Source: an uncultured Saprospiraceae bacterium
GTDB lineage: Bacteria > Bacteroidota > Bacteroidia > Chitinophagales > Saprospiraceae
Direction: 5' to 3'
Length of the DNA stretch: 64,000 bases
NCBI GenBank assembly: GCA_938015435.1
Contig: CALLPN010000003.1
Coordinates: 186,001-250,000, forward strand
Positions 35,848 to 44,406 of the stretch are shown here, piece after piece; positions within the stretch are counted from its first letter, which is position 1, and each line of letters opens with the position of its first letter. The translations under genes were made by a program, and so were the position numbers. Under the pieces are notes generated by a model, which was given only the letters and a program-made list of their open reading frames with translations, did not search any database and was not told where the DNA came from.

Positions 35848-36745
35848 TGCTTTCTCCTACTTTTTTGATGAATATTTCGTTGAGTGTCGGTAGTACTTCT
35901 TGGTACGATTTGATTTCTATTCCTTTACTGATTAGGTTTTGGAGTAGCTCATTTCCGTTGTGTCCTTCTTTGGCTTGGATCGTTACAGATTTAGCATCAT
36001 CAGATATAATACTGAAGTGAGGATTCTGTAAATCAGATGGCATGTTACCATCAAACTCAATACGGAAAATATTGTCTTTGTATTCCTGTTGAACTTGATC
36101 CACATCTCCCTCGAGGATTACCTTTCCTTGGTTGATGAGTACGATACGATCACATACTTTCTCTACTTGTTCCATTCTATGTGTGGAGAATATGATGCTT
36201 GTTCCGTTTCTATTGAGTTCTGCTATTTCATCTTTGATCAGGTTGGTGTTGATAGGATCTAAACCTGAAAACGGTTCATCAAGTATAAGCAGCTTAGGGT
36301 TATGAACTACAGTAGCTATGAATTGAATCTTTTGCTGCATACCCTTTGAAAGTTCCTCGACTTTCTTTCCCCACCAGTCTTCGATATCAAACTTGATAAA
36401 CCATTTCTTAATAGACTCTTTGGCTTCTTTTTTACTCATCCCTTTGAGCTGAGCCAGATATAGAAGTTGTTCTCCTACTTTCATCTTTTTATATAAACCT
36501 CTTTCCTCTGGCATGTAGCCCATTTGTGAAGAGGTCATTTCGTTGATGGGTTCTCCATCTAAGAGGATTGTCCCTTCATCGGCAGCAGTGATGGAAGTTA
36601 TGATACGTATGAGTGATGATTTTCCAGCTCCGTTAGGTCCTAGAAATCCGAAAACGATTCCTTTTGGGATATCGAAGCTAACATGGTTTACTGCAGTATG
36701 ATTATGGTACCGCTTTACCACATTATCTAGAGATAATATATTCAT
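35840..36745 (-). CDS. ABC transporter ATP-binding protein (NatA-like)
   Basis: The 301 residues form one ABC ATPase: Walker A GPNGAGKSS (about 37-45), signature LSKGMQQK, Walker B LLILDEPFSGLDP, and switch His in IIFSTHRMEQ. The C-terminal extension (about 220-301) is a DUF4162-type domain seen in NatA-like ATPases. It powers the adjacent permease, whose start overlaps its stop by 8 bases. Confidence 0.94.
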   Translation of the reverse strand: MNILSLDNVVKRYHNHTAVNHVSFDIPKGIVFGFLGPNGAGKSSLIRIITSITAADEGTILLDGEPINEMTSSQMGYMPEERGLYKKMKVGEQLLYLAQLKGMSKKEAKESIKKWFIKFDIEDWWGKKVEELSKGMQQKIQFIATVVHNPKLLILDEPFSGLDPINTNLIKDEIAELNRNGTSIIFSTHRMEQVEKVCDRIVLINQGKVILEGDVDQVQQEYKDNIFRIEFDGNMPSDLQNPHFSIISDDAKSVTIQAKEGHNGNELLQNLISKGIEIKSYQEVLPTLNEIFIKKVGESNE

Positions 36746-37054
36746 GTTTAATGATTGTCTTGATTGATGGCTCTAAGCTAATCATTAGTACTAACTGGGC
36801 TTTTCTTTTTCGATTAAAAGAATAAAGGAATCGATTAAGAGGATTAAAAAGATATTGTAATCAGCCACAGTTTAAGAAATTTATTAATTCCAAACAATTA
36901 ACTGTATAAGTGAACTGTTTTGCAACAACTTGTCGTTTATTGGGTACTGAGCGTTGATTATATAACACTTTGGTATTCAATTATTTACTATAAAGTAAGC
37001 GCATAGTTGTTAGTGTACTTATAAAAGTTTCATTTTATAGATTGTCCAAATAGC

Positions 37055-37082
37055 TTGGTTCGTGAAAAATGATATATATTCG
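37055..37082 (+). promoter_or_regulatory. Possible promoter of the candidate small RNA
   Basis: TTG (37055-37057) lies 17 bases before TATATTCG (37075-37082), a one-mismatch version of TAnnTTTG. Both boxes are weaker than the best promoters in the window. Confidence 0.3.
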
Positions 37083-37087
37083 TGGGT

Positions 37088-37207
37088 AATTAGAGTTGCA
37101 AAAAATTAAATGTTGAGTAGGGTTTAATGCATTAAACTGAAATCTCAACAATATGACGCACATATTTAGGTGGCCCTGATGAATCTTTTTTTATTGGGGC
37201 CCTTTTT
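37088..37207 (+). ncRNA. Candidate small noncoding RNA
   Basis: About 120 bases carry, in order, a 40-base palindromic stem-loop (37111-37150) and a second hairpin (37172-37201, GGCCC/GGGCC) followed by a T run (37203-37207). The first has outer arms TGTTGAG/CTCAACA and an inner perfect palindrome GTTTAATGCATTAAAC (37122-37137). A promoter-like site lies just before. A micro-ORF of 8 codons plus stop (ATG at 37153) runs into the second hairpin. No plus-strand gene follows for 1.7 kb, so a leader is unlikely. I do not recognise a known RNA family. Confidence 0.35.
37172..37207 (+). terminator. Terminator-like hairpin
   Basis: GGCCC (37172-37176) pairs with GGGCC (37197-37201) around a T-rich loop, and five T follow at 37203-37207. 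It would end the candidate small RNA. Confidence 0.45.
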
Positions 37208-37314
37208 ATAAATCATCCCCAACACCTCACTTCTTTTAATTTCTTAGGATAGGACATGCTTTTTAGGCACCTTAATGTTAGATGTTAATTTGTAATCTCT
37301 ATAACTGGTCTATA

Positions 37315-37719
37315 CTAGTTAGGATATACGAAAGATAGTGTCTCTTTTAGATCGGAATTCAAACTATTGCCTACAGGACAACCATGAGCCGCAGCTTCCA
37401 ATATTTTCCGCTCTTTTGGTGGATGATCGTTAGCAAGATGTATCACTACGTCTAAATTAGAGATACGACGAGGATCTGAGGCCATAGTTTTAGTTACTTC
37501 AACAGTAGTACCCTTTATATCTATATTGTGGTTACGTGCGGCTATACCCATGATAGTGAGCATACAGCTTCCAAGCGCAGTAGCCACAAGGTCAGTAGGA
37601 GAGAAAGATTCACCCTTTCCTTCATTATCTGTAGGGGCGTCAGTAGATATTAGGGTTCCAGATTTCTTGTGTATGGCTTTGCACCTAAGTTCTCCTTCGT
37701 AGAGTATTTTTGCTGTCAT
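37315..37719 (-). CDS. OsmC-family peroxidase-like protein
   Basis: The 134-residue protein has the OsmC fold with the two conserved cysteines: Cys52 in LGSCML and Cys114 in HGCPVGNSL. The fold is a dimer that reduces organic hydroperoxides, although some members have other substrates. Its ATG overlaps the phoH stop by 4 bases (ATGA), so it is translated after PhoH from the same mRNA. The link between the two is not obvious functionally. Confidence 0.9.
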   Translation of the reverse strand: MTAKILYEGELRCKAIHKKSGTLISTDAPTDNEGKGESFSPTDLVATALGSCMLTIMGIAARNHNIDIKGTTVEVTKTMASDPRRISNLDVVIHLANDHPPKERKILEAAAHGCPVGNSLNSDLKETLSFVYPN

Positions 37720-38741
37720 TCTTCTTCGGTTTTTGGGTTGTGGTTACGTTCATTCTTATTATCGTATCTTCTATTTCTTTGTTCGGTACGTGATTTATCA
37801 GATTCGTCGTATCGGATTATGATTTCCTTGACGAGTCTATGCCTTACTACGTCATCTGCAGTAAGGTACAGTTGTCCTATACCTTTGATGTTTTTCAATA
37901 TTTCTAATGCTCTATAGAGTCCAGATTTTTGATGTCCAGGAAGGTCTATCTGTGATAGATCACCAGTAATAATGCATTTGGCAGATGGTCCTAATCTTGT
38001 AAGAAACATTTTTAATTGTGTGGTAGTACAATTTTGCGATTCGTCTAATATTATGAAAGCATTATCCAATGTTCGGCCTCTCATAAACGCTAGCGGAGCT
38101 ACTTCTATAACTCTTGTGGACATAAAGTAGTTAAGTTTCTCTGCAGGTAATAGATCATCTAGTGCATCATAAAGCGGACGTAAATAGGGATCCACTTTGT
38201 CATTGAGATCTCCAGGTAAGAAACCTAAGCTTTCGCCAGCTTCCACTGCTGGTCTGGTTAAAATAATCTTTTTTACAAGTCTACTTTTAAGCGCTTTGAC
38301 AGCAAGAGCTACAGCTACGTATGTTTTTCCGGTACCTGCTGGGCCTATTGCAAATACTACATCATTTGTTTCGCTCATCTCAACGAGCTGCTTCTGATTC
38401 TTTGTTTTGGCTTTGATTGGCTTTCCTCCACGGCCAAATACAATGGTACTACCGTTACTAGCTTTTGATATTTTATTCTCAAAAGCATCGTTATTTTCTA
38501 GCAAATCTTCAATAGATTGTTTGTTGAGTTCATGCTTATCTTTGAGCATACGCACCATTAATTCTATTTTCTGTTTCGCAGCTTGTGTATACTTCTTTTC
38601 CCCTTTGAGCTTTATCTGGTTGCCTCTACCAGTGAAAGTTACCTCAGGATATGCCTCCTTTATAAGGTCAAGATTTTGATTGTTTTGCCCATATAGATCT
38701 GACGGATCGACAGCATCTATGGTAAGTACTATTTCACTCAA
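37716..38741 (-). CDS. phoH: PhoH-family ATPase
   Basis: The 341-residue protein has an N-terminal KH-like region (about 20-65) and then the PhoH P-loop domain with Walker A GPAGTGKT and Walker B-type FIILDESQNCT. PhoH proteins are ATPases associated with RNA metabolism and phosphate stress. I chose the TTG at 38741 because the sequence from there (MSEIVLTIDAVDPSDLYG) lines up with the usual N-terminus of the family. An earlier TTG at 38780 would add 13 residues. The C-terminal tail (about 315-341) is charged and disordered. Confidence 0.93.
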   Translation of the reverse strand: MSEIVLTIDAVDPSDLYGQNNQNLDLIKEAYPEVTFTGRGNQIKLKGEKKYTQAAKQKIELMVRMLKDKHELNKQSIEDLLENNDAFENKISKASNGSTIVFGRGGKPIKAKTKNQKQLVEMSETNDVVFAIGPAGTGKTYVAVALAVKALKSRLVKKIILTRPAVEAGESLGFLPGDLNDKVDPYLRPLYDALDDLLPAEKLNYFMSTRVIEVAPLAFMRGRTLDNAFIILDESQNCTTTQLKMFLTRLGPSAKCIITGDLSQIDLPGHQKSGLYRALEILKNIKGIGQLYLTADDVVRHRLVKEIIIRYDESDKSRTEQRNRRYDNKNERNHNPKTEEE

Positions 38742-38843
38742 TATAGATAGGATATGTTTGTAAGGAATAAAACTGTGCAATATTGCTTCTAAAGAGATAT
38801 CATGCTTGTACGCAATATCGTGCTATTTAAGAATGCATTTTCA

Positions 38844-38851
38844 TACATTTG
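38844..38851 (+). promoter_or_regulatory. Bacteroidota -7 box for the SAM-hydrolase-like operon
   Basis: TACATTTG is an exact TAnnTTTG match 49 bases before the ATG at 38900. Confidence 0.45.
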
Positions 38852-38899
38852 CGTTCATTCAAATGTAACATAGTTTACTAGAAAAGCGAAGAATATTTA

Positions 38900-39673
38900 A
38901 TGTCTCAGATGCAGATCGTCTCACTTACTACTGATTTTGGCATAGCTGACTACTTTGTCGCTGACCTCAAAGCGTCCATATTATCGCAGTATGCTGCGGT
39001 GCAATTTGTGGATGTGAGCCACCAAATTGCCTCTCATGATATTATGCAGGCGGCGTATTATATTCAAAATGTTAAAAAATCATTCCCTGTTGGGACCATT
39101 CATATTGTAGCCGTGTACAATTATTACTCGGAACACAGCAAATTTGTTGCTATAGAGAAGGATGGACAATATTTCCTCGGTCCTAATAACGGCGTGTTCT
39201 CTTTAGTATTCGATGATCTCGATCCAAGTACTGTCAGGGAAATAGACTTTGGTGATGAAATGTCTTTGACGCAGATTTTTAGTAATGCGGTAGCACTTAT
39301 TAGTAATGGTATCCCTTTAGAGGATATAGGACCGGTGATATCAGGTTTTCAATCGAAATTGCCTATCAGTCCTGTGATTAGACAGTCGCAGATTAGAGCT
39401 ACGATCTTGCACATTGATCATTTCAATAATGCAGTAATTAATATTACTAAGGAACAGTTTGAAAGGATTAGAGCTGGCCGAAGATTTGAAATCTATTATA
39501 AACAAACAAATCCAATTCGTAGAATTAGCAAACATTATGCTGAAGTAGCCGTGGGTGAGGTATTAGCTTTGTTTGATAGTACAGGTTACCTTGTTATAGC
39601 TATTAACATGGATAGGGCATCCGACCAACTTAACCTTATCAAAAACGAGACGATCCAAATCAACTTTATATGA
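38900..39673 (+). CDS. SAM hydrolase/DUF62-family protein with altered active site
   Basis: The 257-residue protein has the two-domain DUF62 fold: LTTDFGIADYFVADLKA (9-25), QFVDVSHQI and a C-terminal beta-barrel with HIDHFNNAVINIT (about 173-185). The best-studied members split SAM into adenosine and methionine, or halogenate it. The block usually reading VVDPGVGxxRR is AVYNYYSEHSKF here (71-82), with Tyr73 at the place of the catalytic Asp, and the usual PDNG is GPNNG (94-98). Enzymatic activity is therefore doubtful. Its stop overlaps the next ATG by 4 bases. Confidence 0.8.
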   Translation: MSQMQIVSLTTDFGIADYFVADLKASILSQYAAVQFVDVSHQIASHDIMQAAYYIQNVKKSFPVGTIHIVAVYNYYSEHSKFVAIEKDGQYFLGPNNGVFSLVFDDLDPSTVREIDFGDEMSLTQIFSNAVALISNGIPLEDIGPVISGFQSKLPISPVIRQSQIRATILHIDHFNNAVINITKEQFERIRAGRRFEIYYKQTNPIRRISKHYAEVAVGEVLALFDSTGYLVIAINMDRASDQLNLIKNETIQINFI

Positions 39674-39975
39674 TCAAGCGAATAGTTAAGCTTCATATCA
39701 GACCAGATGAACAGGAGACATTTAAAGAATTGTTTCTAAAGAGTAAATCCATCATCTTATCATTTGATTGCCACCATGTAGAATGCCTGCAAGCGATAGA
39801 AGATCCTTTTATATTCTTTACTTATAGCCATTGGAAATCTGTAGAAGCACTTAATGAATATCGCCATTCTCAAAAGTTTGCCGCAATTTGGAAGAATACT
39901 AAAGCTTTATTTGGTGATAGAGCAGAGGCGTGGAGTACGGAGGAAGTAACACCTATCGATAATAAAGAGAATTAA
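39670..39975 (+). CDS. Antibiotic-biosynthesis-monooxygenase (ABM) fold protein
   Basis: The 101 residues form a single ABM/ferredoxin-like domain: RIVKLHIRPDEQETFKELF at the start, then HVECLQAIEDPFIFFTYSHWKSVEALNEY. Small ABM proteins are oxygenases or quinol monooxygenases, but many are of unknown role. The start overlaps the SAM-hydrolase-like stop as ATGA. The next gene follows after 48 bases. Confidence 0.85.
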   Translation: MIKRIVKLHIRPDEQETFKELFLKSKSIILSFDCHHVECLQAIEDPFIFFTYSHWKSVEALNEYRHSQKFAAIWKNTKALFGDRAEAWSTEEVTPIDNKEN

Positions 39976-40023
39976 ATATCTATCCCTAGGGATCATTTTA
40001 GAAGCAATACCGTTATTAATACC

Positions 40024-40518
40024 ATGTGGATATTTCTATACCTATCAATATTACTTTCAGGATCTGTGGATCATGATATACACTTGAGCAAAAGCGAGGT
40101 CAACTATGATACTAAGACTCAGTCAGTTCAAGTAAGTATCAGTCTATTTCTTGATGATATGGAGGTTGCTTTGGAAGCTCAAGGTGCTAAAGATGTTAAG
40201 CTATTTAGCTCACATGAGGCAGATAATGCGGAAGAGCTTATCGAAAAATATCTCATAGATAAATTGAGATTTGATCAAAGCGGCAAATCACTTCCGTATA
40301 CCTACTTAGGAAGAGAGATTAGTGAAGATCTATCTGCAGTATGGTGTTATATAGAAGTAAGAGATATCTCTTCAGATCAATTACTTACGGTGACCAACGA
40401 GATATTTATGGAAATATACGATGATCAGAAACATGTAATGGTCATCACCCAAGACCACAGTCGTGTAGATCATTGGATCATAGACGAAGCTCCATACAGT
40501 GAAGAAATACGATTTTAA
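40024..40518 (+). CDS. DUF6702-family protein
   Basis: The 164-residue protein begins with a short hydrophobic stretch (about 1-16) that may be a signal or anchor, then HDIHLSKSEVNYDTKTQSVQVSISLFLDDMEVAL, a pattern of the DUF6702 family of Bacteroidota. The fold is beta-rich and probably periplasmic. No function is known. Five bases separate it from mutY, so the two are co-transcribed. Confidence 0.78.
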   Translation: MWIFLYLSILLSGSVDHDIHLSKSEVNYDTKTQSVQVSISLFLDDMEVALEAQGAKDVKLFSSHEADNAEELIEKYLIDKLRFDQSGKSLPYTYLGREISEDLSAVWCYIEVRDISSDQLLTVTNEIFMEIYDDQKHVMVITQDHSRVDHWIIDEAPYSEEIRF

Positions 40519-40523
40519 ACGCT

Positions 40524-41573
40524 GTGGATTCTAATACTTTCAAAAACATACTAATAGACTGGTACGAAGATCATAAGAGAGATTTGCCGTGGCGTCATAC
40601 GACAGATCCTTATAAGATATGGCTTTCAGAGATTATATTGCAACAGACGAGAGTAGTCCAAGGAATGAGTTACTATGAAGCTTTTGTGACTAATTACCCT
40701 ACGGTTTCTGATTTGGCTGATGCTTCTGAAGATGATGTACTTACACTTTGGAAGGGGTTAGGTTACTATAGTCGAGCACGTAACTTACATTACTCGGCCA
40801 AATACATAATGGAGTATCATGAGGGTAAATTTCCTACGGAGTATAAAGATGTAATAGCGCTCAAAGGCGTAGGGAAATATACTGCGGCGGCGATATGTAG
40901 TTTTGCGTACAAACTCAACTACCCAGTAGTAGACGGCAATGTATTGCGTGTGATCACGAGATTATATGGGATTACAGATGCTATAGATACTCCAGCAGTA
41001 GTTAAGCAAGTATATGCGCTGTCAGAGTCACTGATCGATACAGATAGACCAGATCAATACAATCAGGCGATTATGGAATTTGGTGCGATGCAATGCACAC
41101 CCAAATCACCAAACTGCGAGACTTGCCCTTTTGCTGACATATGTGTGGCTAGAGCAGAGGATATTATCGATCAGATACCCTATAAGGCTAAGAAAATCAA
41201 GCGTAAGTCACGATTTTTCCACTACATTATATGGGAAGATTCCGGACAAACACTGGTACAACGAAGAGAAGAGAAGGATATTTGGCAAGGACTTTACCAA
41301 TATCCACTGATAGAAACGGATAGTTCGAACGAGTTGGAATTGGCCGATTTAAGTCAGAATTATAAAGAAAGTACAATTGTAAAGATGAGTGTTCAAAAAG
41401 TCTCAGATGTGCATATGCAAAAGCTTACACATCGCGATATACACACTAGATTTTACCATATATTAGTCTCAGATATTCAATTAGTTATAAAGGAGGATTA
41501 TTTCTTGGTAGATCAGAAAAAAGTACCAAACTTTGCGCTACCTAAGGTAATAGATTTGTATCTTAGTAAATAG
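40524..41573 (+). CDS. mutY: A/G-specific adenine glycosylase MutY
   Basis: The 349-residue enzyme has the HhH-GPD domain with the catalytic Glu36 (SEIILQQT) and Asp138 (VVDGNVLRV). The iron-sulfur cluster ligands Cys191, Cys198, Cys201 and Cys207 have the CX6CX2CX5C spacing. The C-terminal NUDIX-like domain (about 225-349) recognises 8-oxoguanine. It removes adenine paired with 8-oxoG. The start is GTG at 40524. It leads the mutY-ssb-gldE-gldD gene order common in Bacteroidota. Confidence 0.96.
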   Translation: MDSNTFKNILIDWYEDHKRDLPWRHTTDPYKIWLSEIILQQTRVVQGMSYYEAFVTNYPTVSDLADASEDDVLTLWKGLGYYSRARNLHYSAKYIMEYHEGKFPTEYKDVIALKGVGKYTAAAICSFAYKLNYPVVDGNVLRVITRLYGITDAIDTPAVVKQVYALSESLIDTDRPDQYNQAIMEFGAMQCTPKSPNCETCPFADICVARAEDIIDQIPYKAKKIKRKSRFFHYIIWEDSGQTLVQRREEKDIWQGLYQYPLIETDSSNELELADLSQNYKESTIVKMSVQKVSDVHMQKLTHRDIHTRFYHILVSDIQLVIKEDYFLVDQKKVPNFALPKVIDLYLSK

Positions 41574-41624
41574 CCTCAAATCAGTTATATTTAAACATTC
41601 TTTTTTACTCGACAAAATCCTATT

Positions 41625-42086
41625 ATGATTAATAAAGTGACACTTATCGGCAATCTTGGAAGAGATCCAGAAATTAGACATTTAGAAAGTGGAGCTGTAG
41701 TAGGTAAATTTTCTGTAGCGACTAACGAAAATTATAAGGATAAGGCTGGTGAATGGAAAACGATTACTGAATGGCATGAGGTTATAGTGTGGAGAGGATT
41801 AGCAGAGAGAGCAGAGAGAGACCTCAAAAAAGGTAGCTTATGTTATATAGACGGAAAGATCACACATAGAAAATATCAAGATAAAGATGGGGTAGAACGC
41901 AATGTGACAGAGATTGTGGCAAATGCGATTAGACCTTTGGAAAAAAGAGAATCGAGTGGTAATAAAATGAACGATAACTTCCCTTCAGTAGAATCTCCAG
42001 GGATGAATACACCTGCAACTCCTGCACCGGGCAAAGTAGAAGCTCCTGGTCCGATTCAAGCGGATGACGATGACCTTCCTTTTTAA
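41625..42086 (+). CDS. ssb: Single-stranded DNA-binding protein
   Basis: The 153 residues begin with an OB-fold (about 1-108; MINKVTLIGNLGRDPEIRHLESG and the WRGLAE, YIDGKI segments). A disordered Pro/Asn-rich linker leads to the acidic tip DDDDLPF, which binds partner proteins. It covers single-stranded DNA as a tetramer in replication and repair. It lies 51 bases after mutY. Confidence 0.97.
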   Translation: MINKVTLIGNLGRDPEIRHLESGAVVGKFSVATNENYKDKAGEWKTITEWHEVIVWRGLAERAERDLKKGSLCYIDGKITHRKYQDKDGVERNVTEIVANAIRPLEKRESSGNKMNDNFPSVESPGMNTPATPAPGKVEAPGPIQADDDDLPF

Positions 42087-42122
42087 TATTTGAATAGCCA
42101 TTACTAACTAAACATAGAAACT

Positions 42123-43532
42123 TTGGACCCTGAGCCCCCTGCCGAACTTTTAGCGATTACAGTGCCATTAATGATGATGGTACTTATGTCCACAGGCACA
42201 ATGTTATCTATTCTATTACTATTAATGTTGATAGTTGCTTCAGCATTAATTTCTGGATCTGAAGTGGCTTACTTTTCACTATCTCCGAATGATATTCGTG
42301 AGCTTGTAGATGAAGATAGTGTTAGTAGTCGCAGGATCATATCACTCAAAGAAAAACCTAGGACCCTTCTTGCTACTATATTGATAGCGAATAATTTTAT
42401 CAATATTGCCATAGTTGTGATCTCCGATAGAATACTTCAAAATATTATCGGAAAAGATACATTTGCTCAGGTTGGTTATTGGCTAAGTGGCACTTTTCTA
42501 GGTAAATTAGGTACGGCGATCGAATTGGCACATGTTTTTAATTTATTATTGACCGTTGTGGGTGTTACATTTATATTAGTCCTTTTTGGAGAGGTAGCAC
42601 CTAAGCTATATGCTAACATCAACAATTTATTTTTTGCCAAGAAAGCGTCTCTTTCACTCAAAATTTTAACATGGATATTTATGCCATTGAGTAGATTGTT
42701 GGTTTCGTTTTCTAATTCGATAGAGAGAAGATTAGCCAATAATAATCTATCTAATACGAGTAAAGAAGACCTCGATAAGGCCATCGAACTGACAGTAAAT
42801 GCAGAAGAGGGAAGTCAGTCTGTTCAGGAGGCAGATATTCTCAAAGGGATCGTAAAATTTAGTGATCACCAAGTCAAGCAGATAATGAAACCTCGGATTG
42901 ATGTAGTAGCGATAGAAATAGAAGAAAACTATGGAAGTCTGATGACTATGGTCAAAAACTCTGGCTACTCAAGGATACCAGTGTTCGAAGAAGATTTTGA
43001 TTCGATCAAAGGGATGTTGTATGTCAAAGATCTTCTTGGATATACTCAGGAGGACGCCGACTTTAAGTGGCAAAAACTTATAAGGGATCAAATTCTTTAT
43101 GTACCGGAATCCAAAAAAATAGATGAACTTCTCAAGGAGTTTCAATCTAAGAGAATGCATATGGCTATTGTAGTAGATGAGTATGGTGGTAGTGCAGGTA
43201 TTGTGACTCTGGAGGATATTATGGAAGAGGTAGTCGGAGATATCAGAGATGAGTTTGATGAAGACCAAGAAGTAGAATATATCCAGATCGGAAAAGACAA
43301 TTATATCTTTGAAGGTAAAACATTACTCAATGATGTTTGTCGTATCATAGGAGAAGACACTTCAGTATTCGATAAAAACAAAGGAGAGGCAGACTCTCTA
43401 GCCGGGTTGGTACTAGAAATGACAGGGGTGATTCCTAAGCAAGAAAAAGAAATCGCATTAGGAAAGATTATTCTAAAGGTAATAAGCGTTAATAAGAGAA
43501 GGATAGAAAAAATAAACGTAAGGAGAAAATAA
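42123..43532 (+). CDS. gldE: Gliding-motility-associated protein GldE (CNNM/CBS family)
   Basis: The 469-residue protein has three or more membrane helices in a CNNM (DUF21) domain (about 30-200; LISGSEVAYFSLS), a CBS pair (about 225-350; KQIMKPRIDVVAIEI and MAIVVDEYGGSAGIVTLEDI), and a CorC/HlyC C-terminal domain (about 370-455). In Flavobacterium, GldE is needed for gliding with GldD. The start is TTG at 42123; the next residues MDPEPPAELL match the usual GldE opening. It is 36 bases after ssb. Confidence 0.92.
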   Translation: MDPEPPAELLAITVPLMMMVLMSTGTMLSILLLLMLIVASALISGSEVAYFSLSPNDIRELVDEDSVSSRRIISLKEKPRTLLATILIANNFINIAIVVISDRILQNIIGKDTFAQVGYWLSGTFLGKLGTAIELAHVFNLLLTVVGVTFILVLFGEVAPKLYANINNLFFAKKASLSLKILTWIFMPLSRLLVSFSNSIERRLANNNLSNTSKEDLDKAIELTVNAEEGSQSVQEADILKGIVKFSDHQVKQIMKPRIDVVAIEIEENYGSLMTMVKNSGYSRIPVFEEDFDSIKGMLYVKDLLGYTQEDADFKWQKLIRDQILYVPESKKIDELLKEFQSKRMHMAIVVDEYGGSAGIVTLEDIMEEVVGDIRDEFDEDQEVEYIQIGKDNYIFEGKTLLNDVCRIIGEDTSVFDKNKGEADSLAGLVLEMTGVIPKQEKEIALGKIILKVISVNKRRIEKINVRRK

Positions 43533-43560
43533 AGGTATTTTTTATTTTGAAAATTTAGAG

Positions 43561-44169
43561 ATGTTCATGCAGATAAGTAAATATATATTAGCCTTAGTTT
43601 TACTCAGTATGTTAATTGTAAGTTGTGAAGAAAAAGAGTCTGTAGCGGTGCCAAAGCCTAGGATGTATCCAAGAGTTGACTTTCCTGAACGTGGATATCA
43701 GACTTACTATAATTCAGAATGTAATTACACATTTGAATACCCTAAGTATGCTACTATAAAACAAGATAAATATCAATTTGGTGATCAAGCGGCTAACGCA
43801 TGTTGGTTCAACTTAGAATTCCCAGATCTAAATGCATCTCTACACTGTGATTATACATCGATAGATAAAGACAGTTTTGGGTCGCTATTGCAAGATGCTT
43901 TTAAAATAGTCGGAAAGCATAATATTAAGGCGAATTTCAGAGAAGAAAGTATAATTCAGAACGAGCAAAATGTCAGTGGTTTATTATTTAATATCAAAGG
44001 TCCTGTAGCTACACCTCAACAATTTTACTTGAGTGATACAACGAATCATTTTTTCAGAGCTTCATTGTATTTCAATAGTCGGGTTAATCCAGACTCTATG
44101 CAGATCATACATGATTTTATCAAGACAGATATAGACCACATGATCAAAACCTTTGATTGGTCCAATTGA
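43561..44169 (+). CDS. gldD: Gliding motility lipoprotein GldD
   Basis: The 202-residue lipoprotein has the lipobox LIVSC (Cys22). GldD features follow: a PRMYPRVDFPERGY block and a NACWFNLEFPDLNASLHCDY segment. GldD is a membrane-anchored lipoprotein linked to gliding motility and the type IX secretion apparatus. It follows gldE by 28 bases. ATG codons at 43561 and 43567 are both possible starts. The last codons of the gene are duplicated downstream (44243). Confidence 0.9.
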   Translation: MFMQISKYILALVLLSMLIVSCEEKESVAVPKPRMYPRVDFPERGYQTYYNSECNYTFEYPKYATIKQDKYQFGDQAANACWFNLEFPDLNASLHCDYTSIDKDSFGSLLQDAFKIVGKHNIKANFREESIIQNEQNVSGLLFNIKGPVATPQQFYLSDTTNHFFRASLYFNSRVNPDSMQIIHDFIKTDIDHMIKTFDWSN

Positions 44170-44321
44170 ATTTGATAGTGGATGTATTTGATTAGCGGGA
44201 TAGATACCAGATCAAAATCATTCACGATAAAACAACATTTTAGATTGGTCCAAATGAAATTGATAGTAAAGATATGTGATTAGCGAGATAGATTTCAGAT
44301 CAAAATCATTCACGATAAAAC
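44155..44321. repeat. Tandem duplication including the gldD gene tail (88-bp period)
   Basis: Copy 1 (44155-44233) starts inside the last codons of gldD, and copy 2 (44243-44321) repeats it after a 9-base gap. Both have GATTGGTCCAA, TGATAG, GATTAGCG.GATAGAT and CAGATCAAAATCATTCACGA. Identity by eye is about 85%. The second copy does not extend a reading frame. Confidence 0.8.
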
Positions 44322-44406
44322 CATAAGTGAGTAAAGCCAAAATAAAATTCATATCGACCCAGAATTAAAGAAAAAAAGAAATTCAAAAACAATAAACAAG
44401 AACCAA

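Larger units (their letters stand above)
36746..37314. other. Long intergenic region with a possible small RNA
   Basis: This 569-base gap has no gene that I can support. The first 300 bases are AT-rich and hold the upstream region of the NatA-like gene, in which no exact -7 box is visible. From 37055 to 37207 it holds a promoter-like site, a palindromic hairpin and a terminator, listed separately. The remainder leads to the end of the OsmC gene. Confidence 0.55.
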
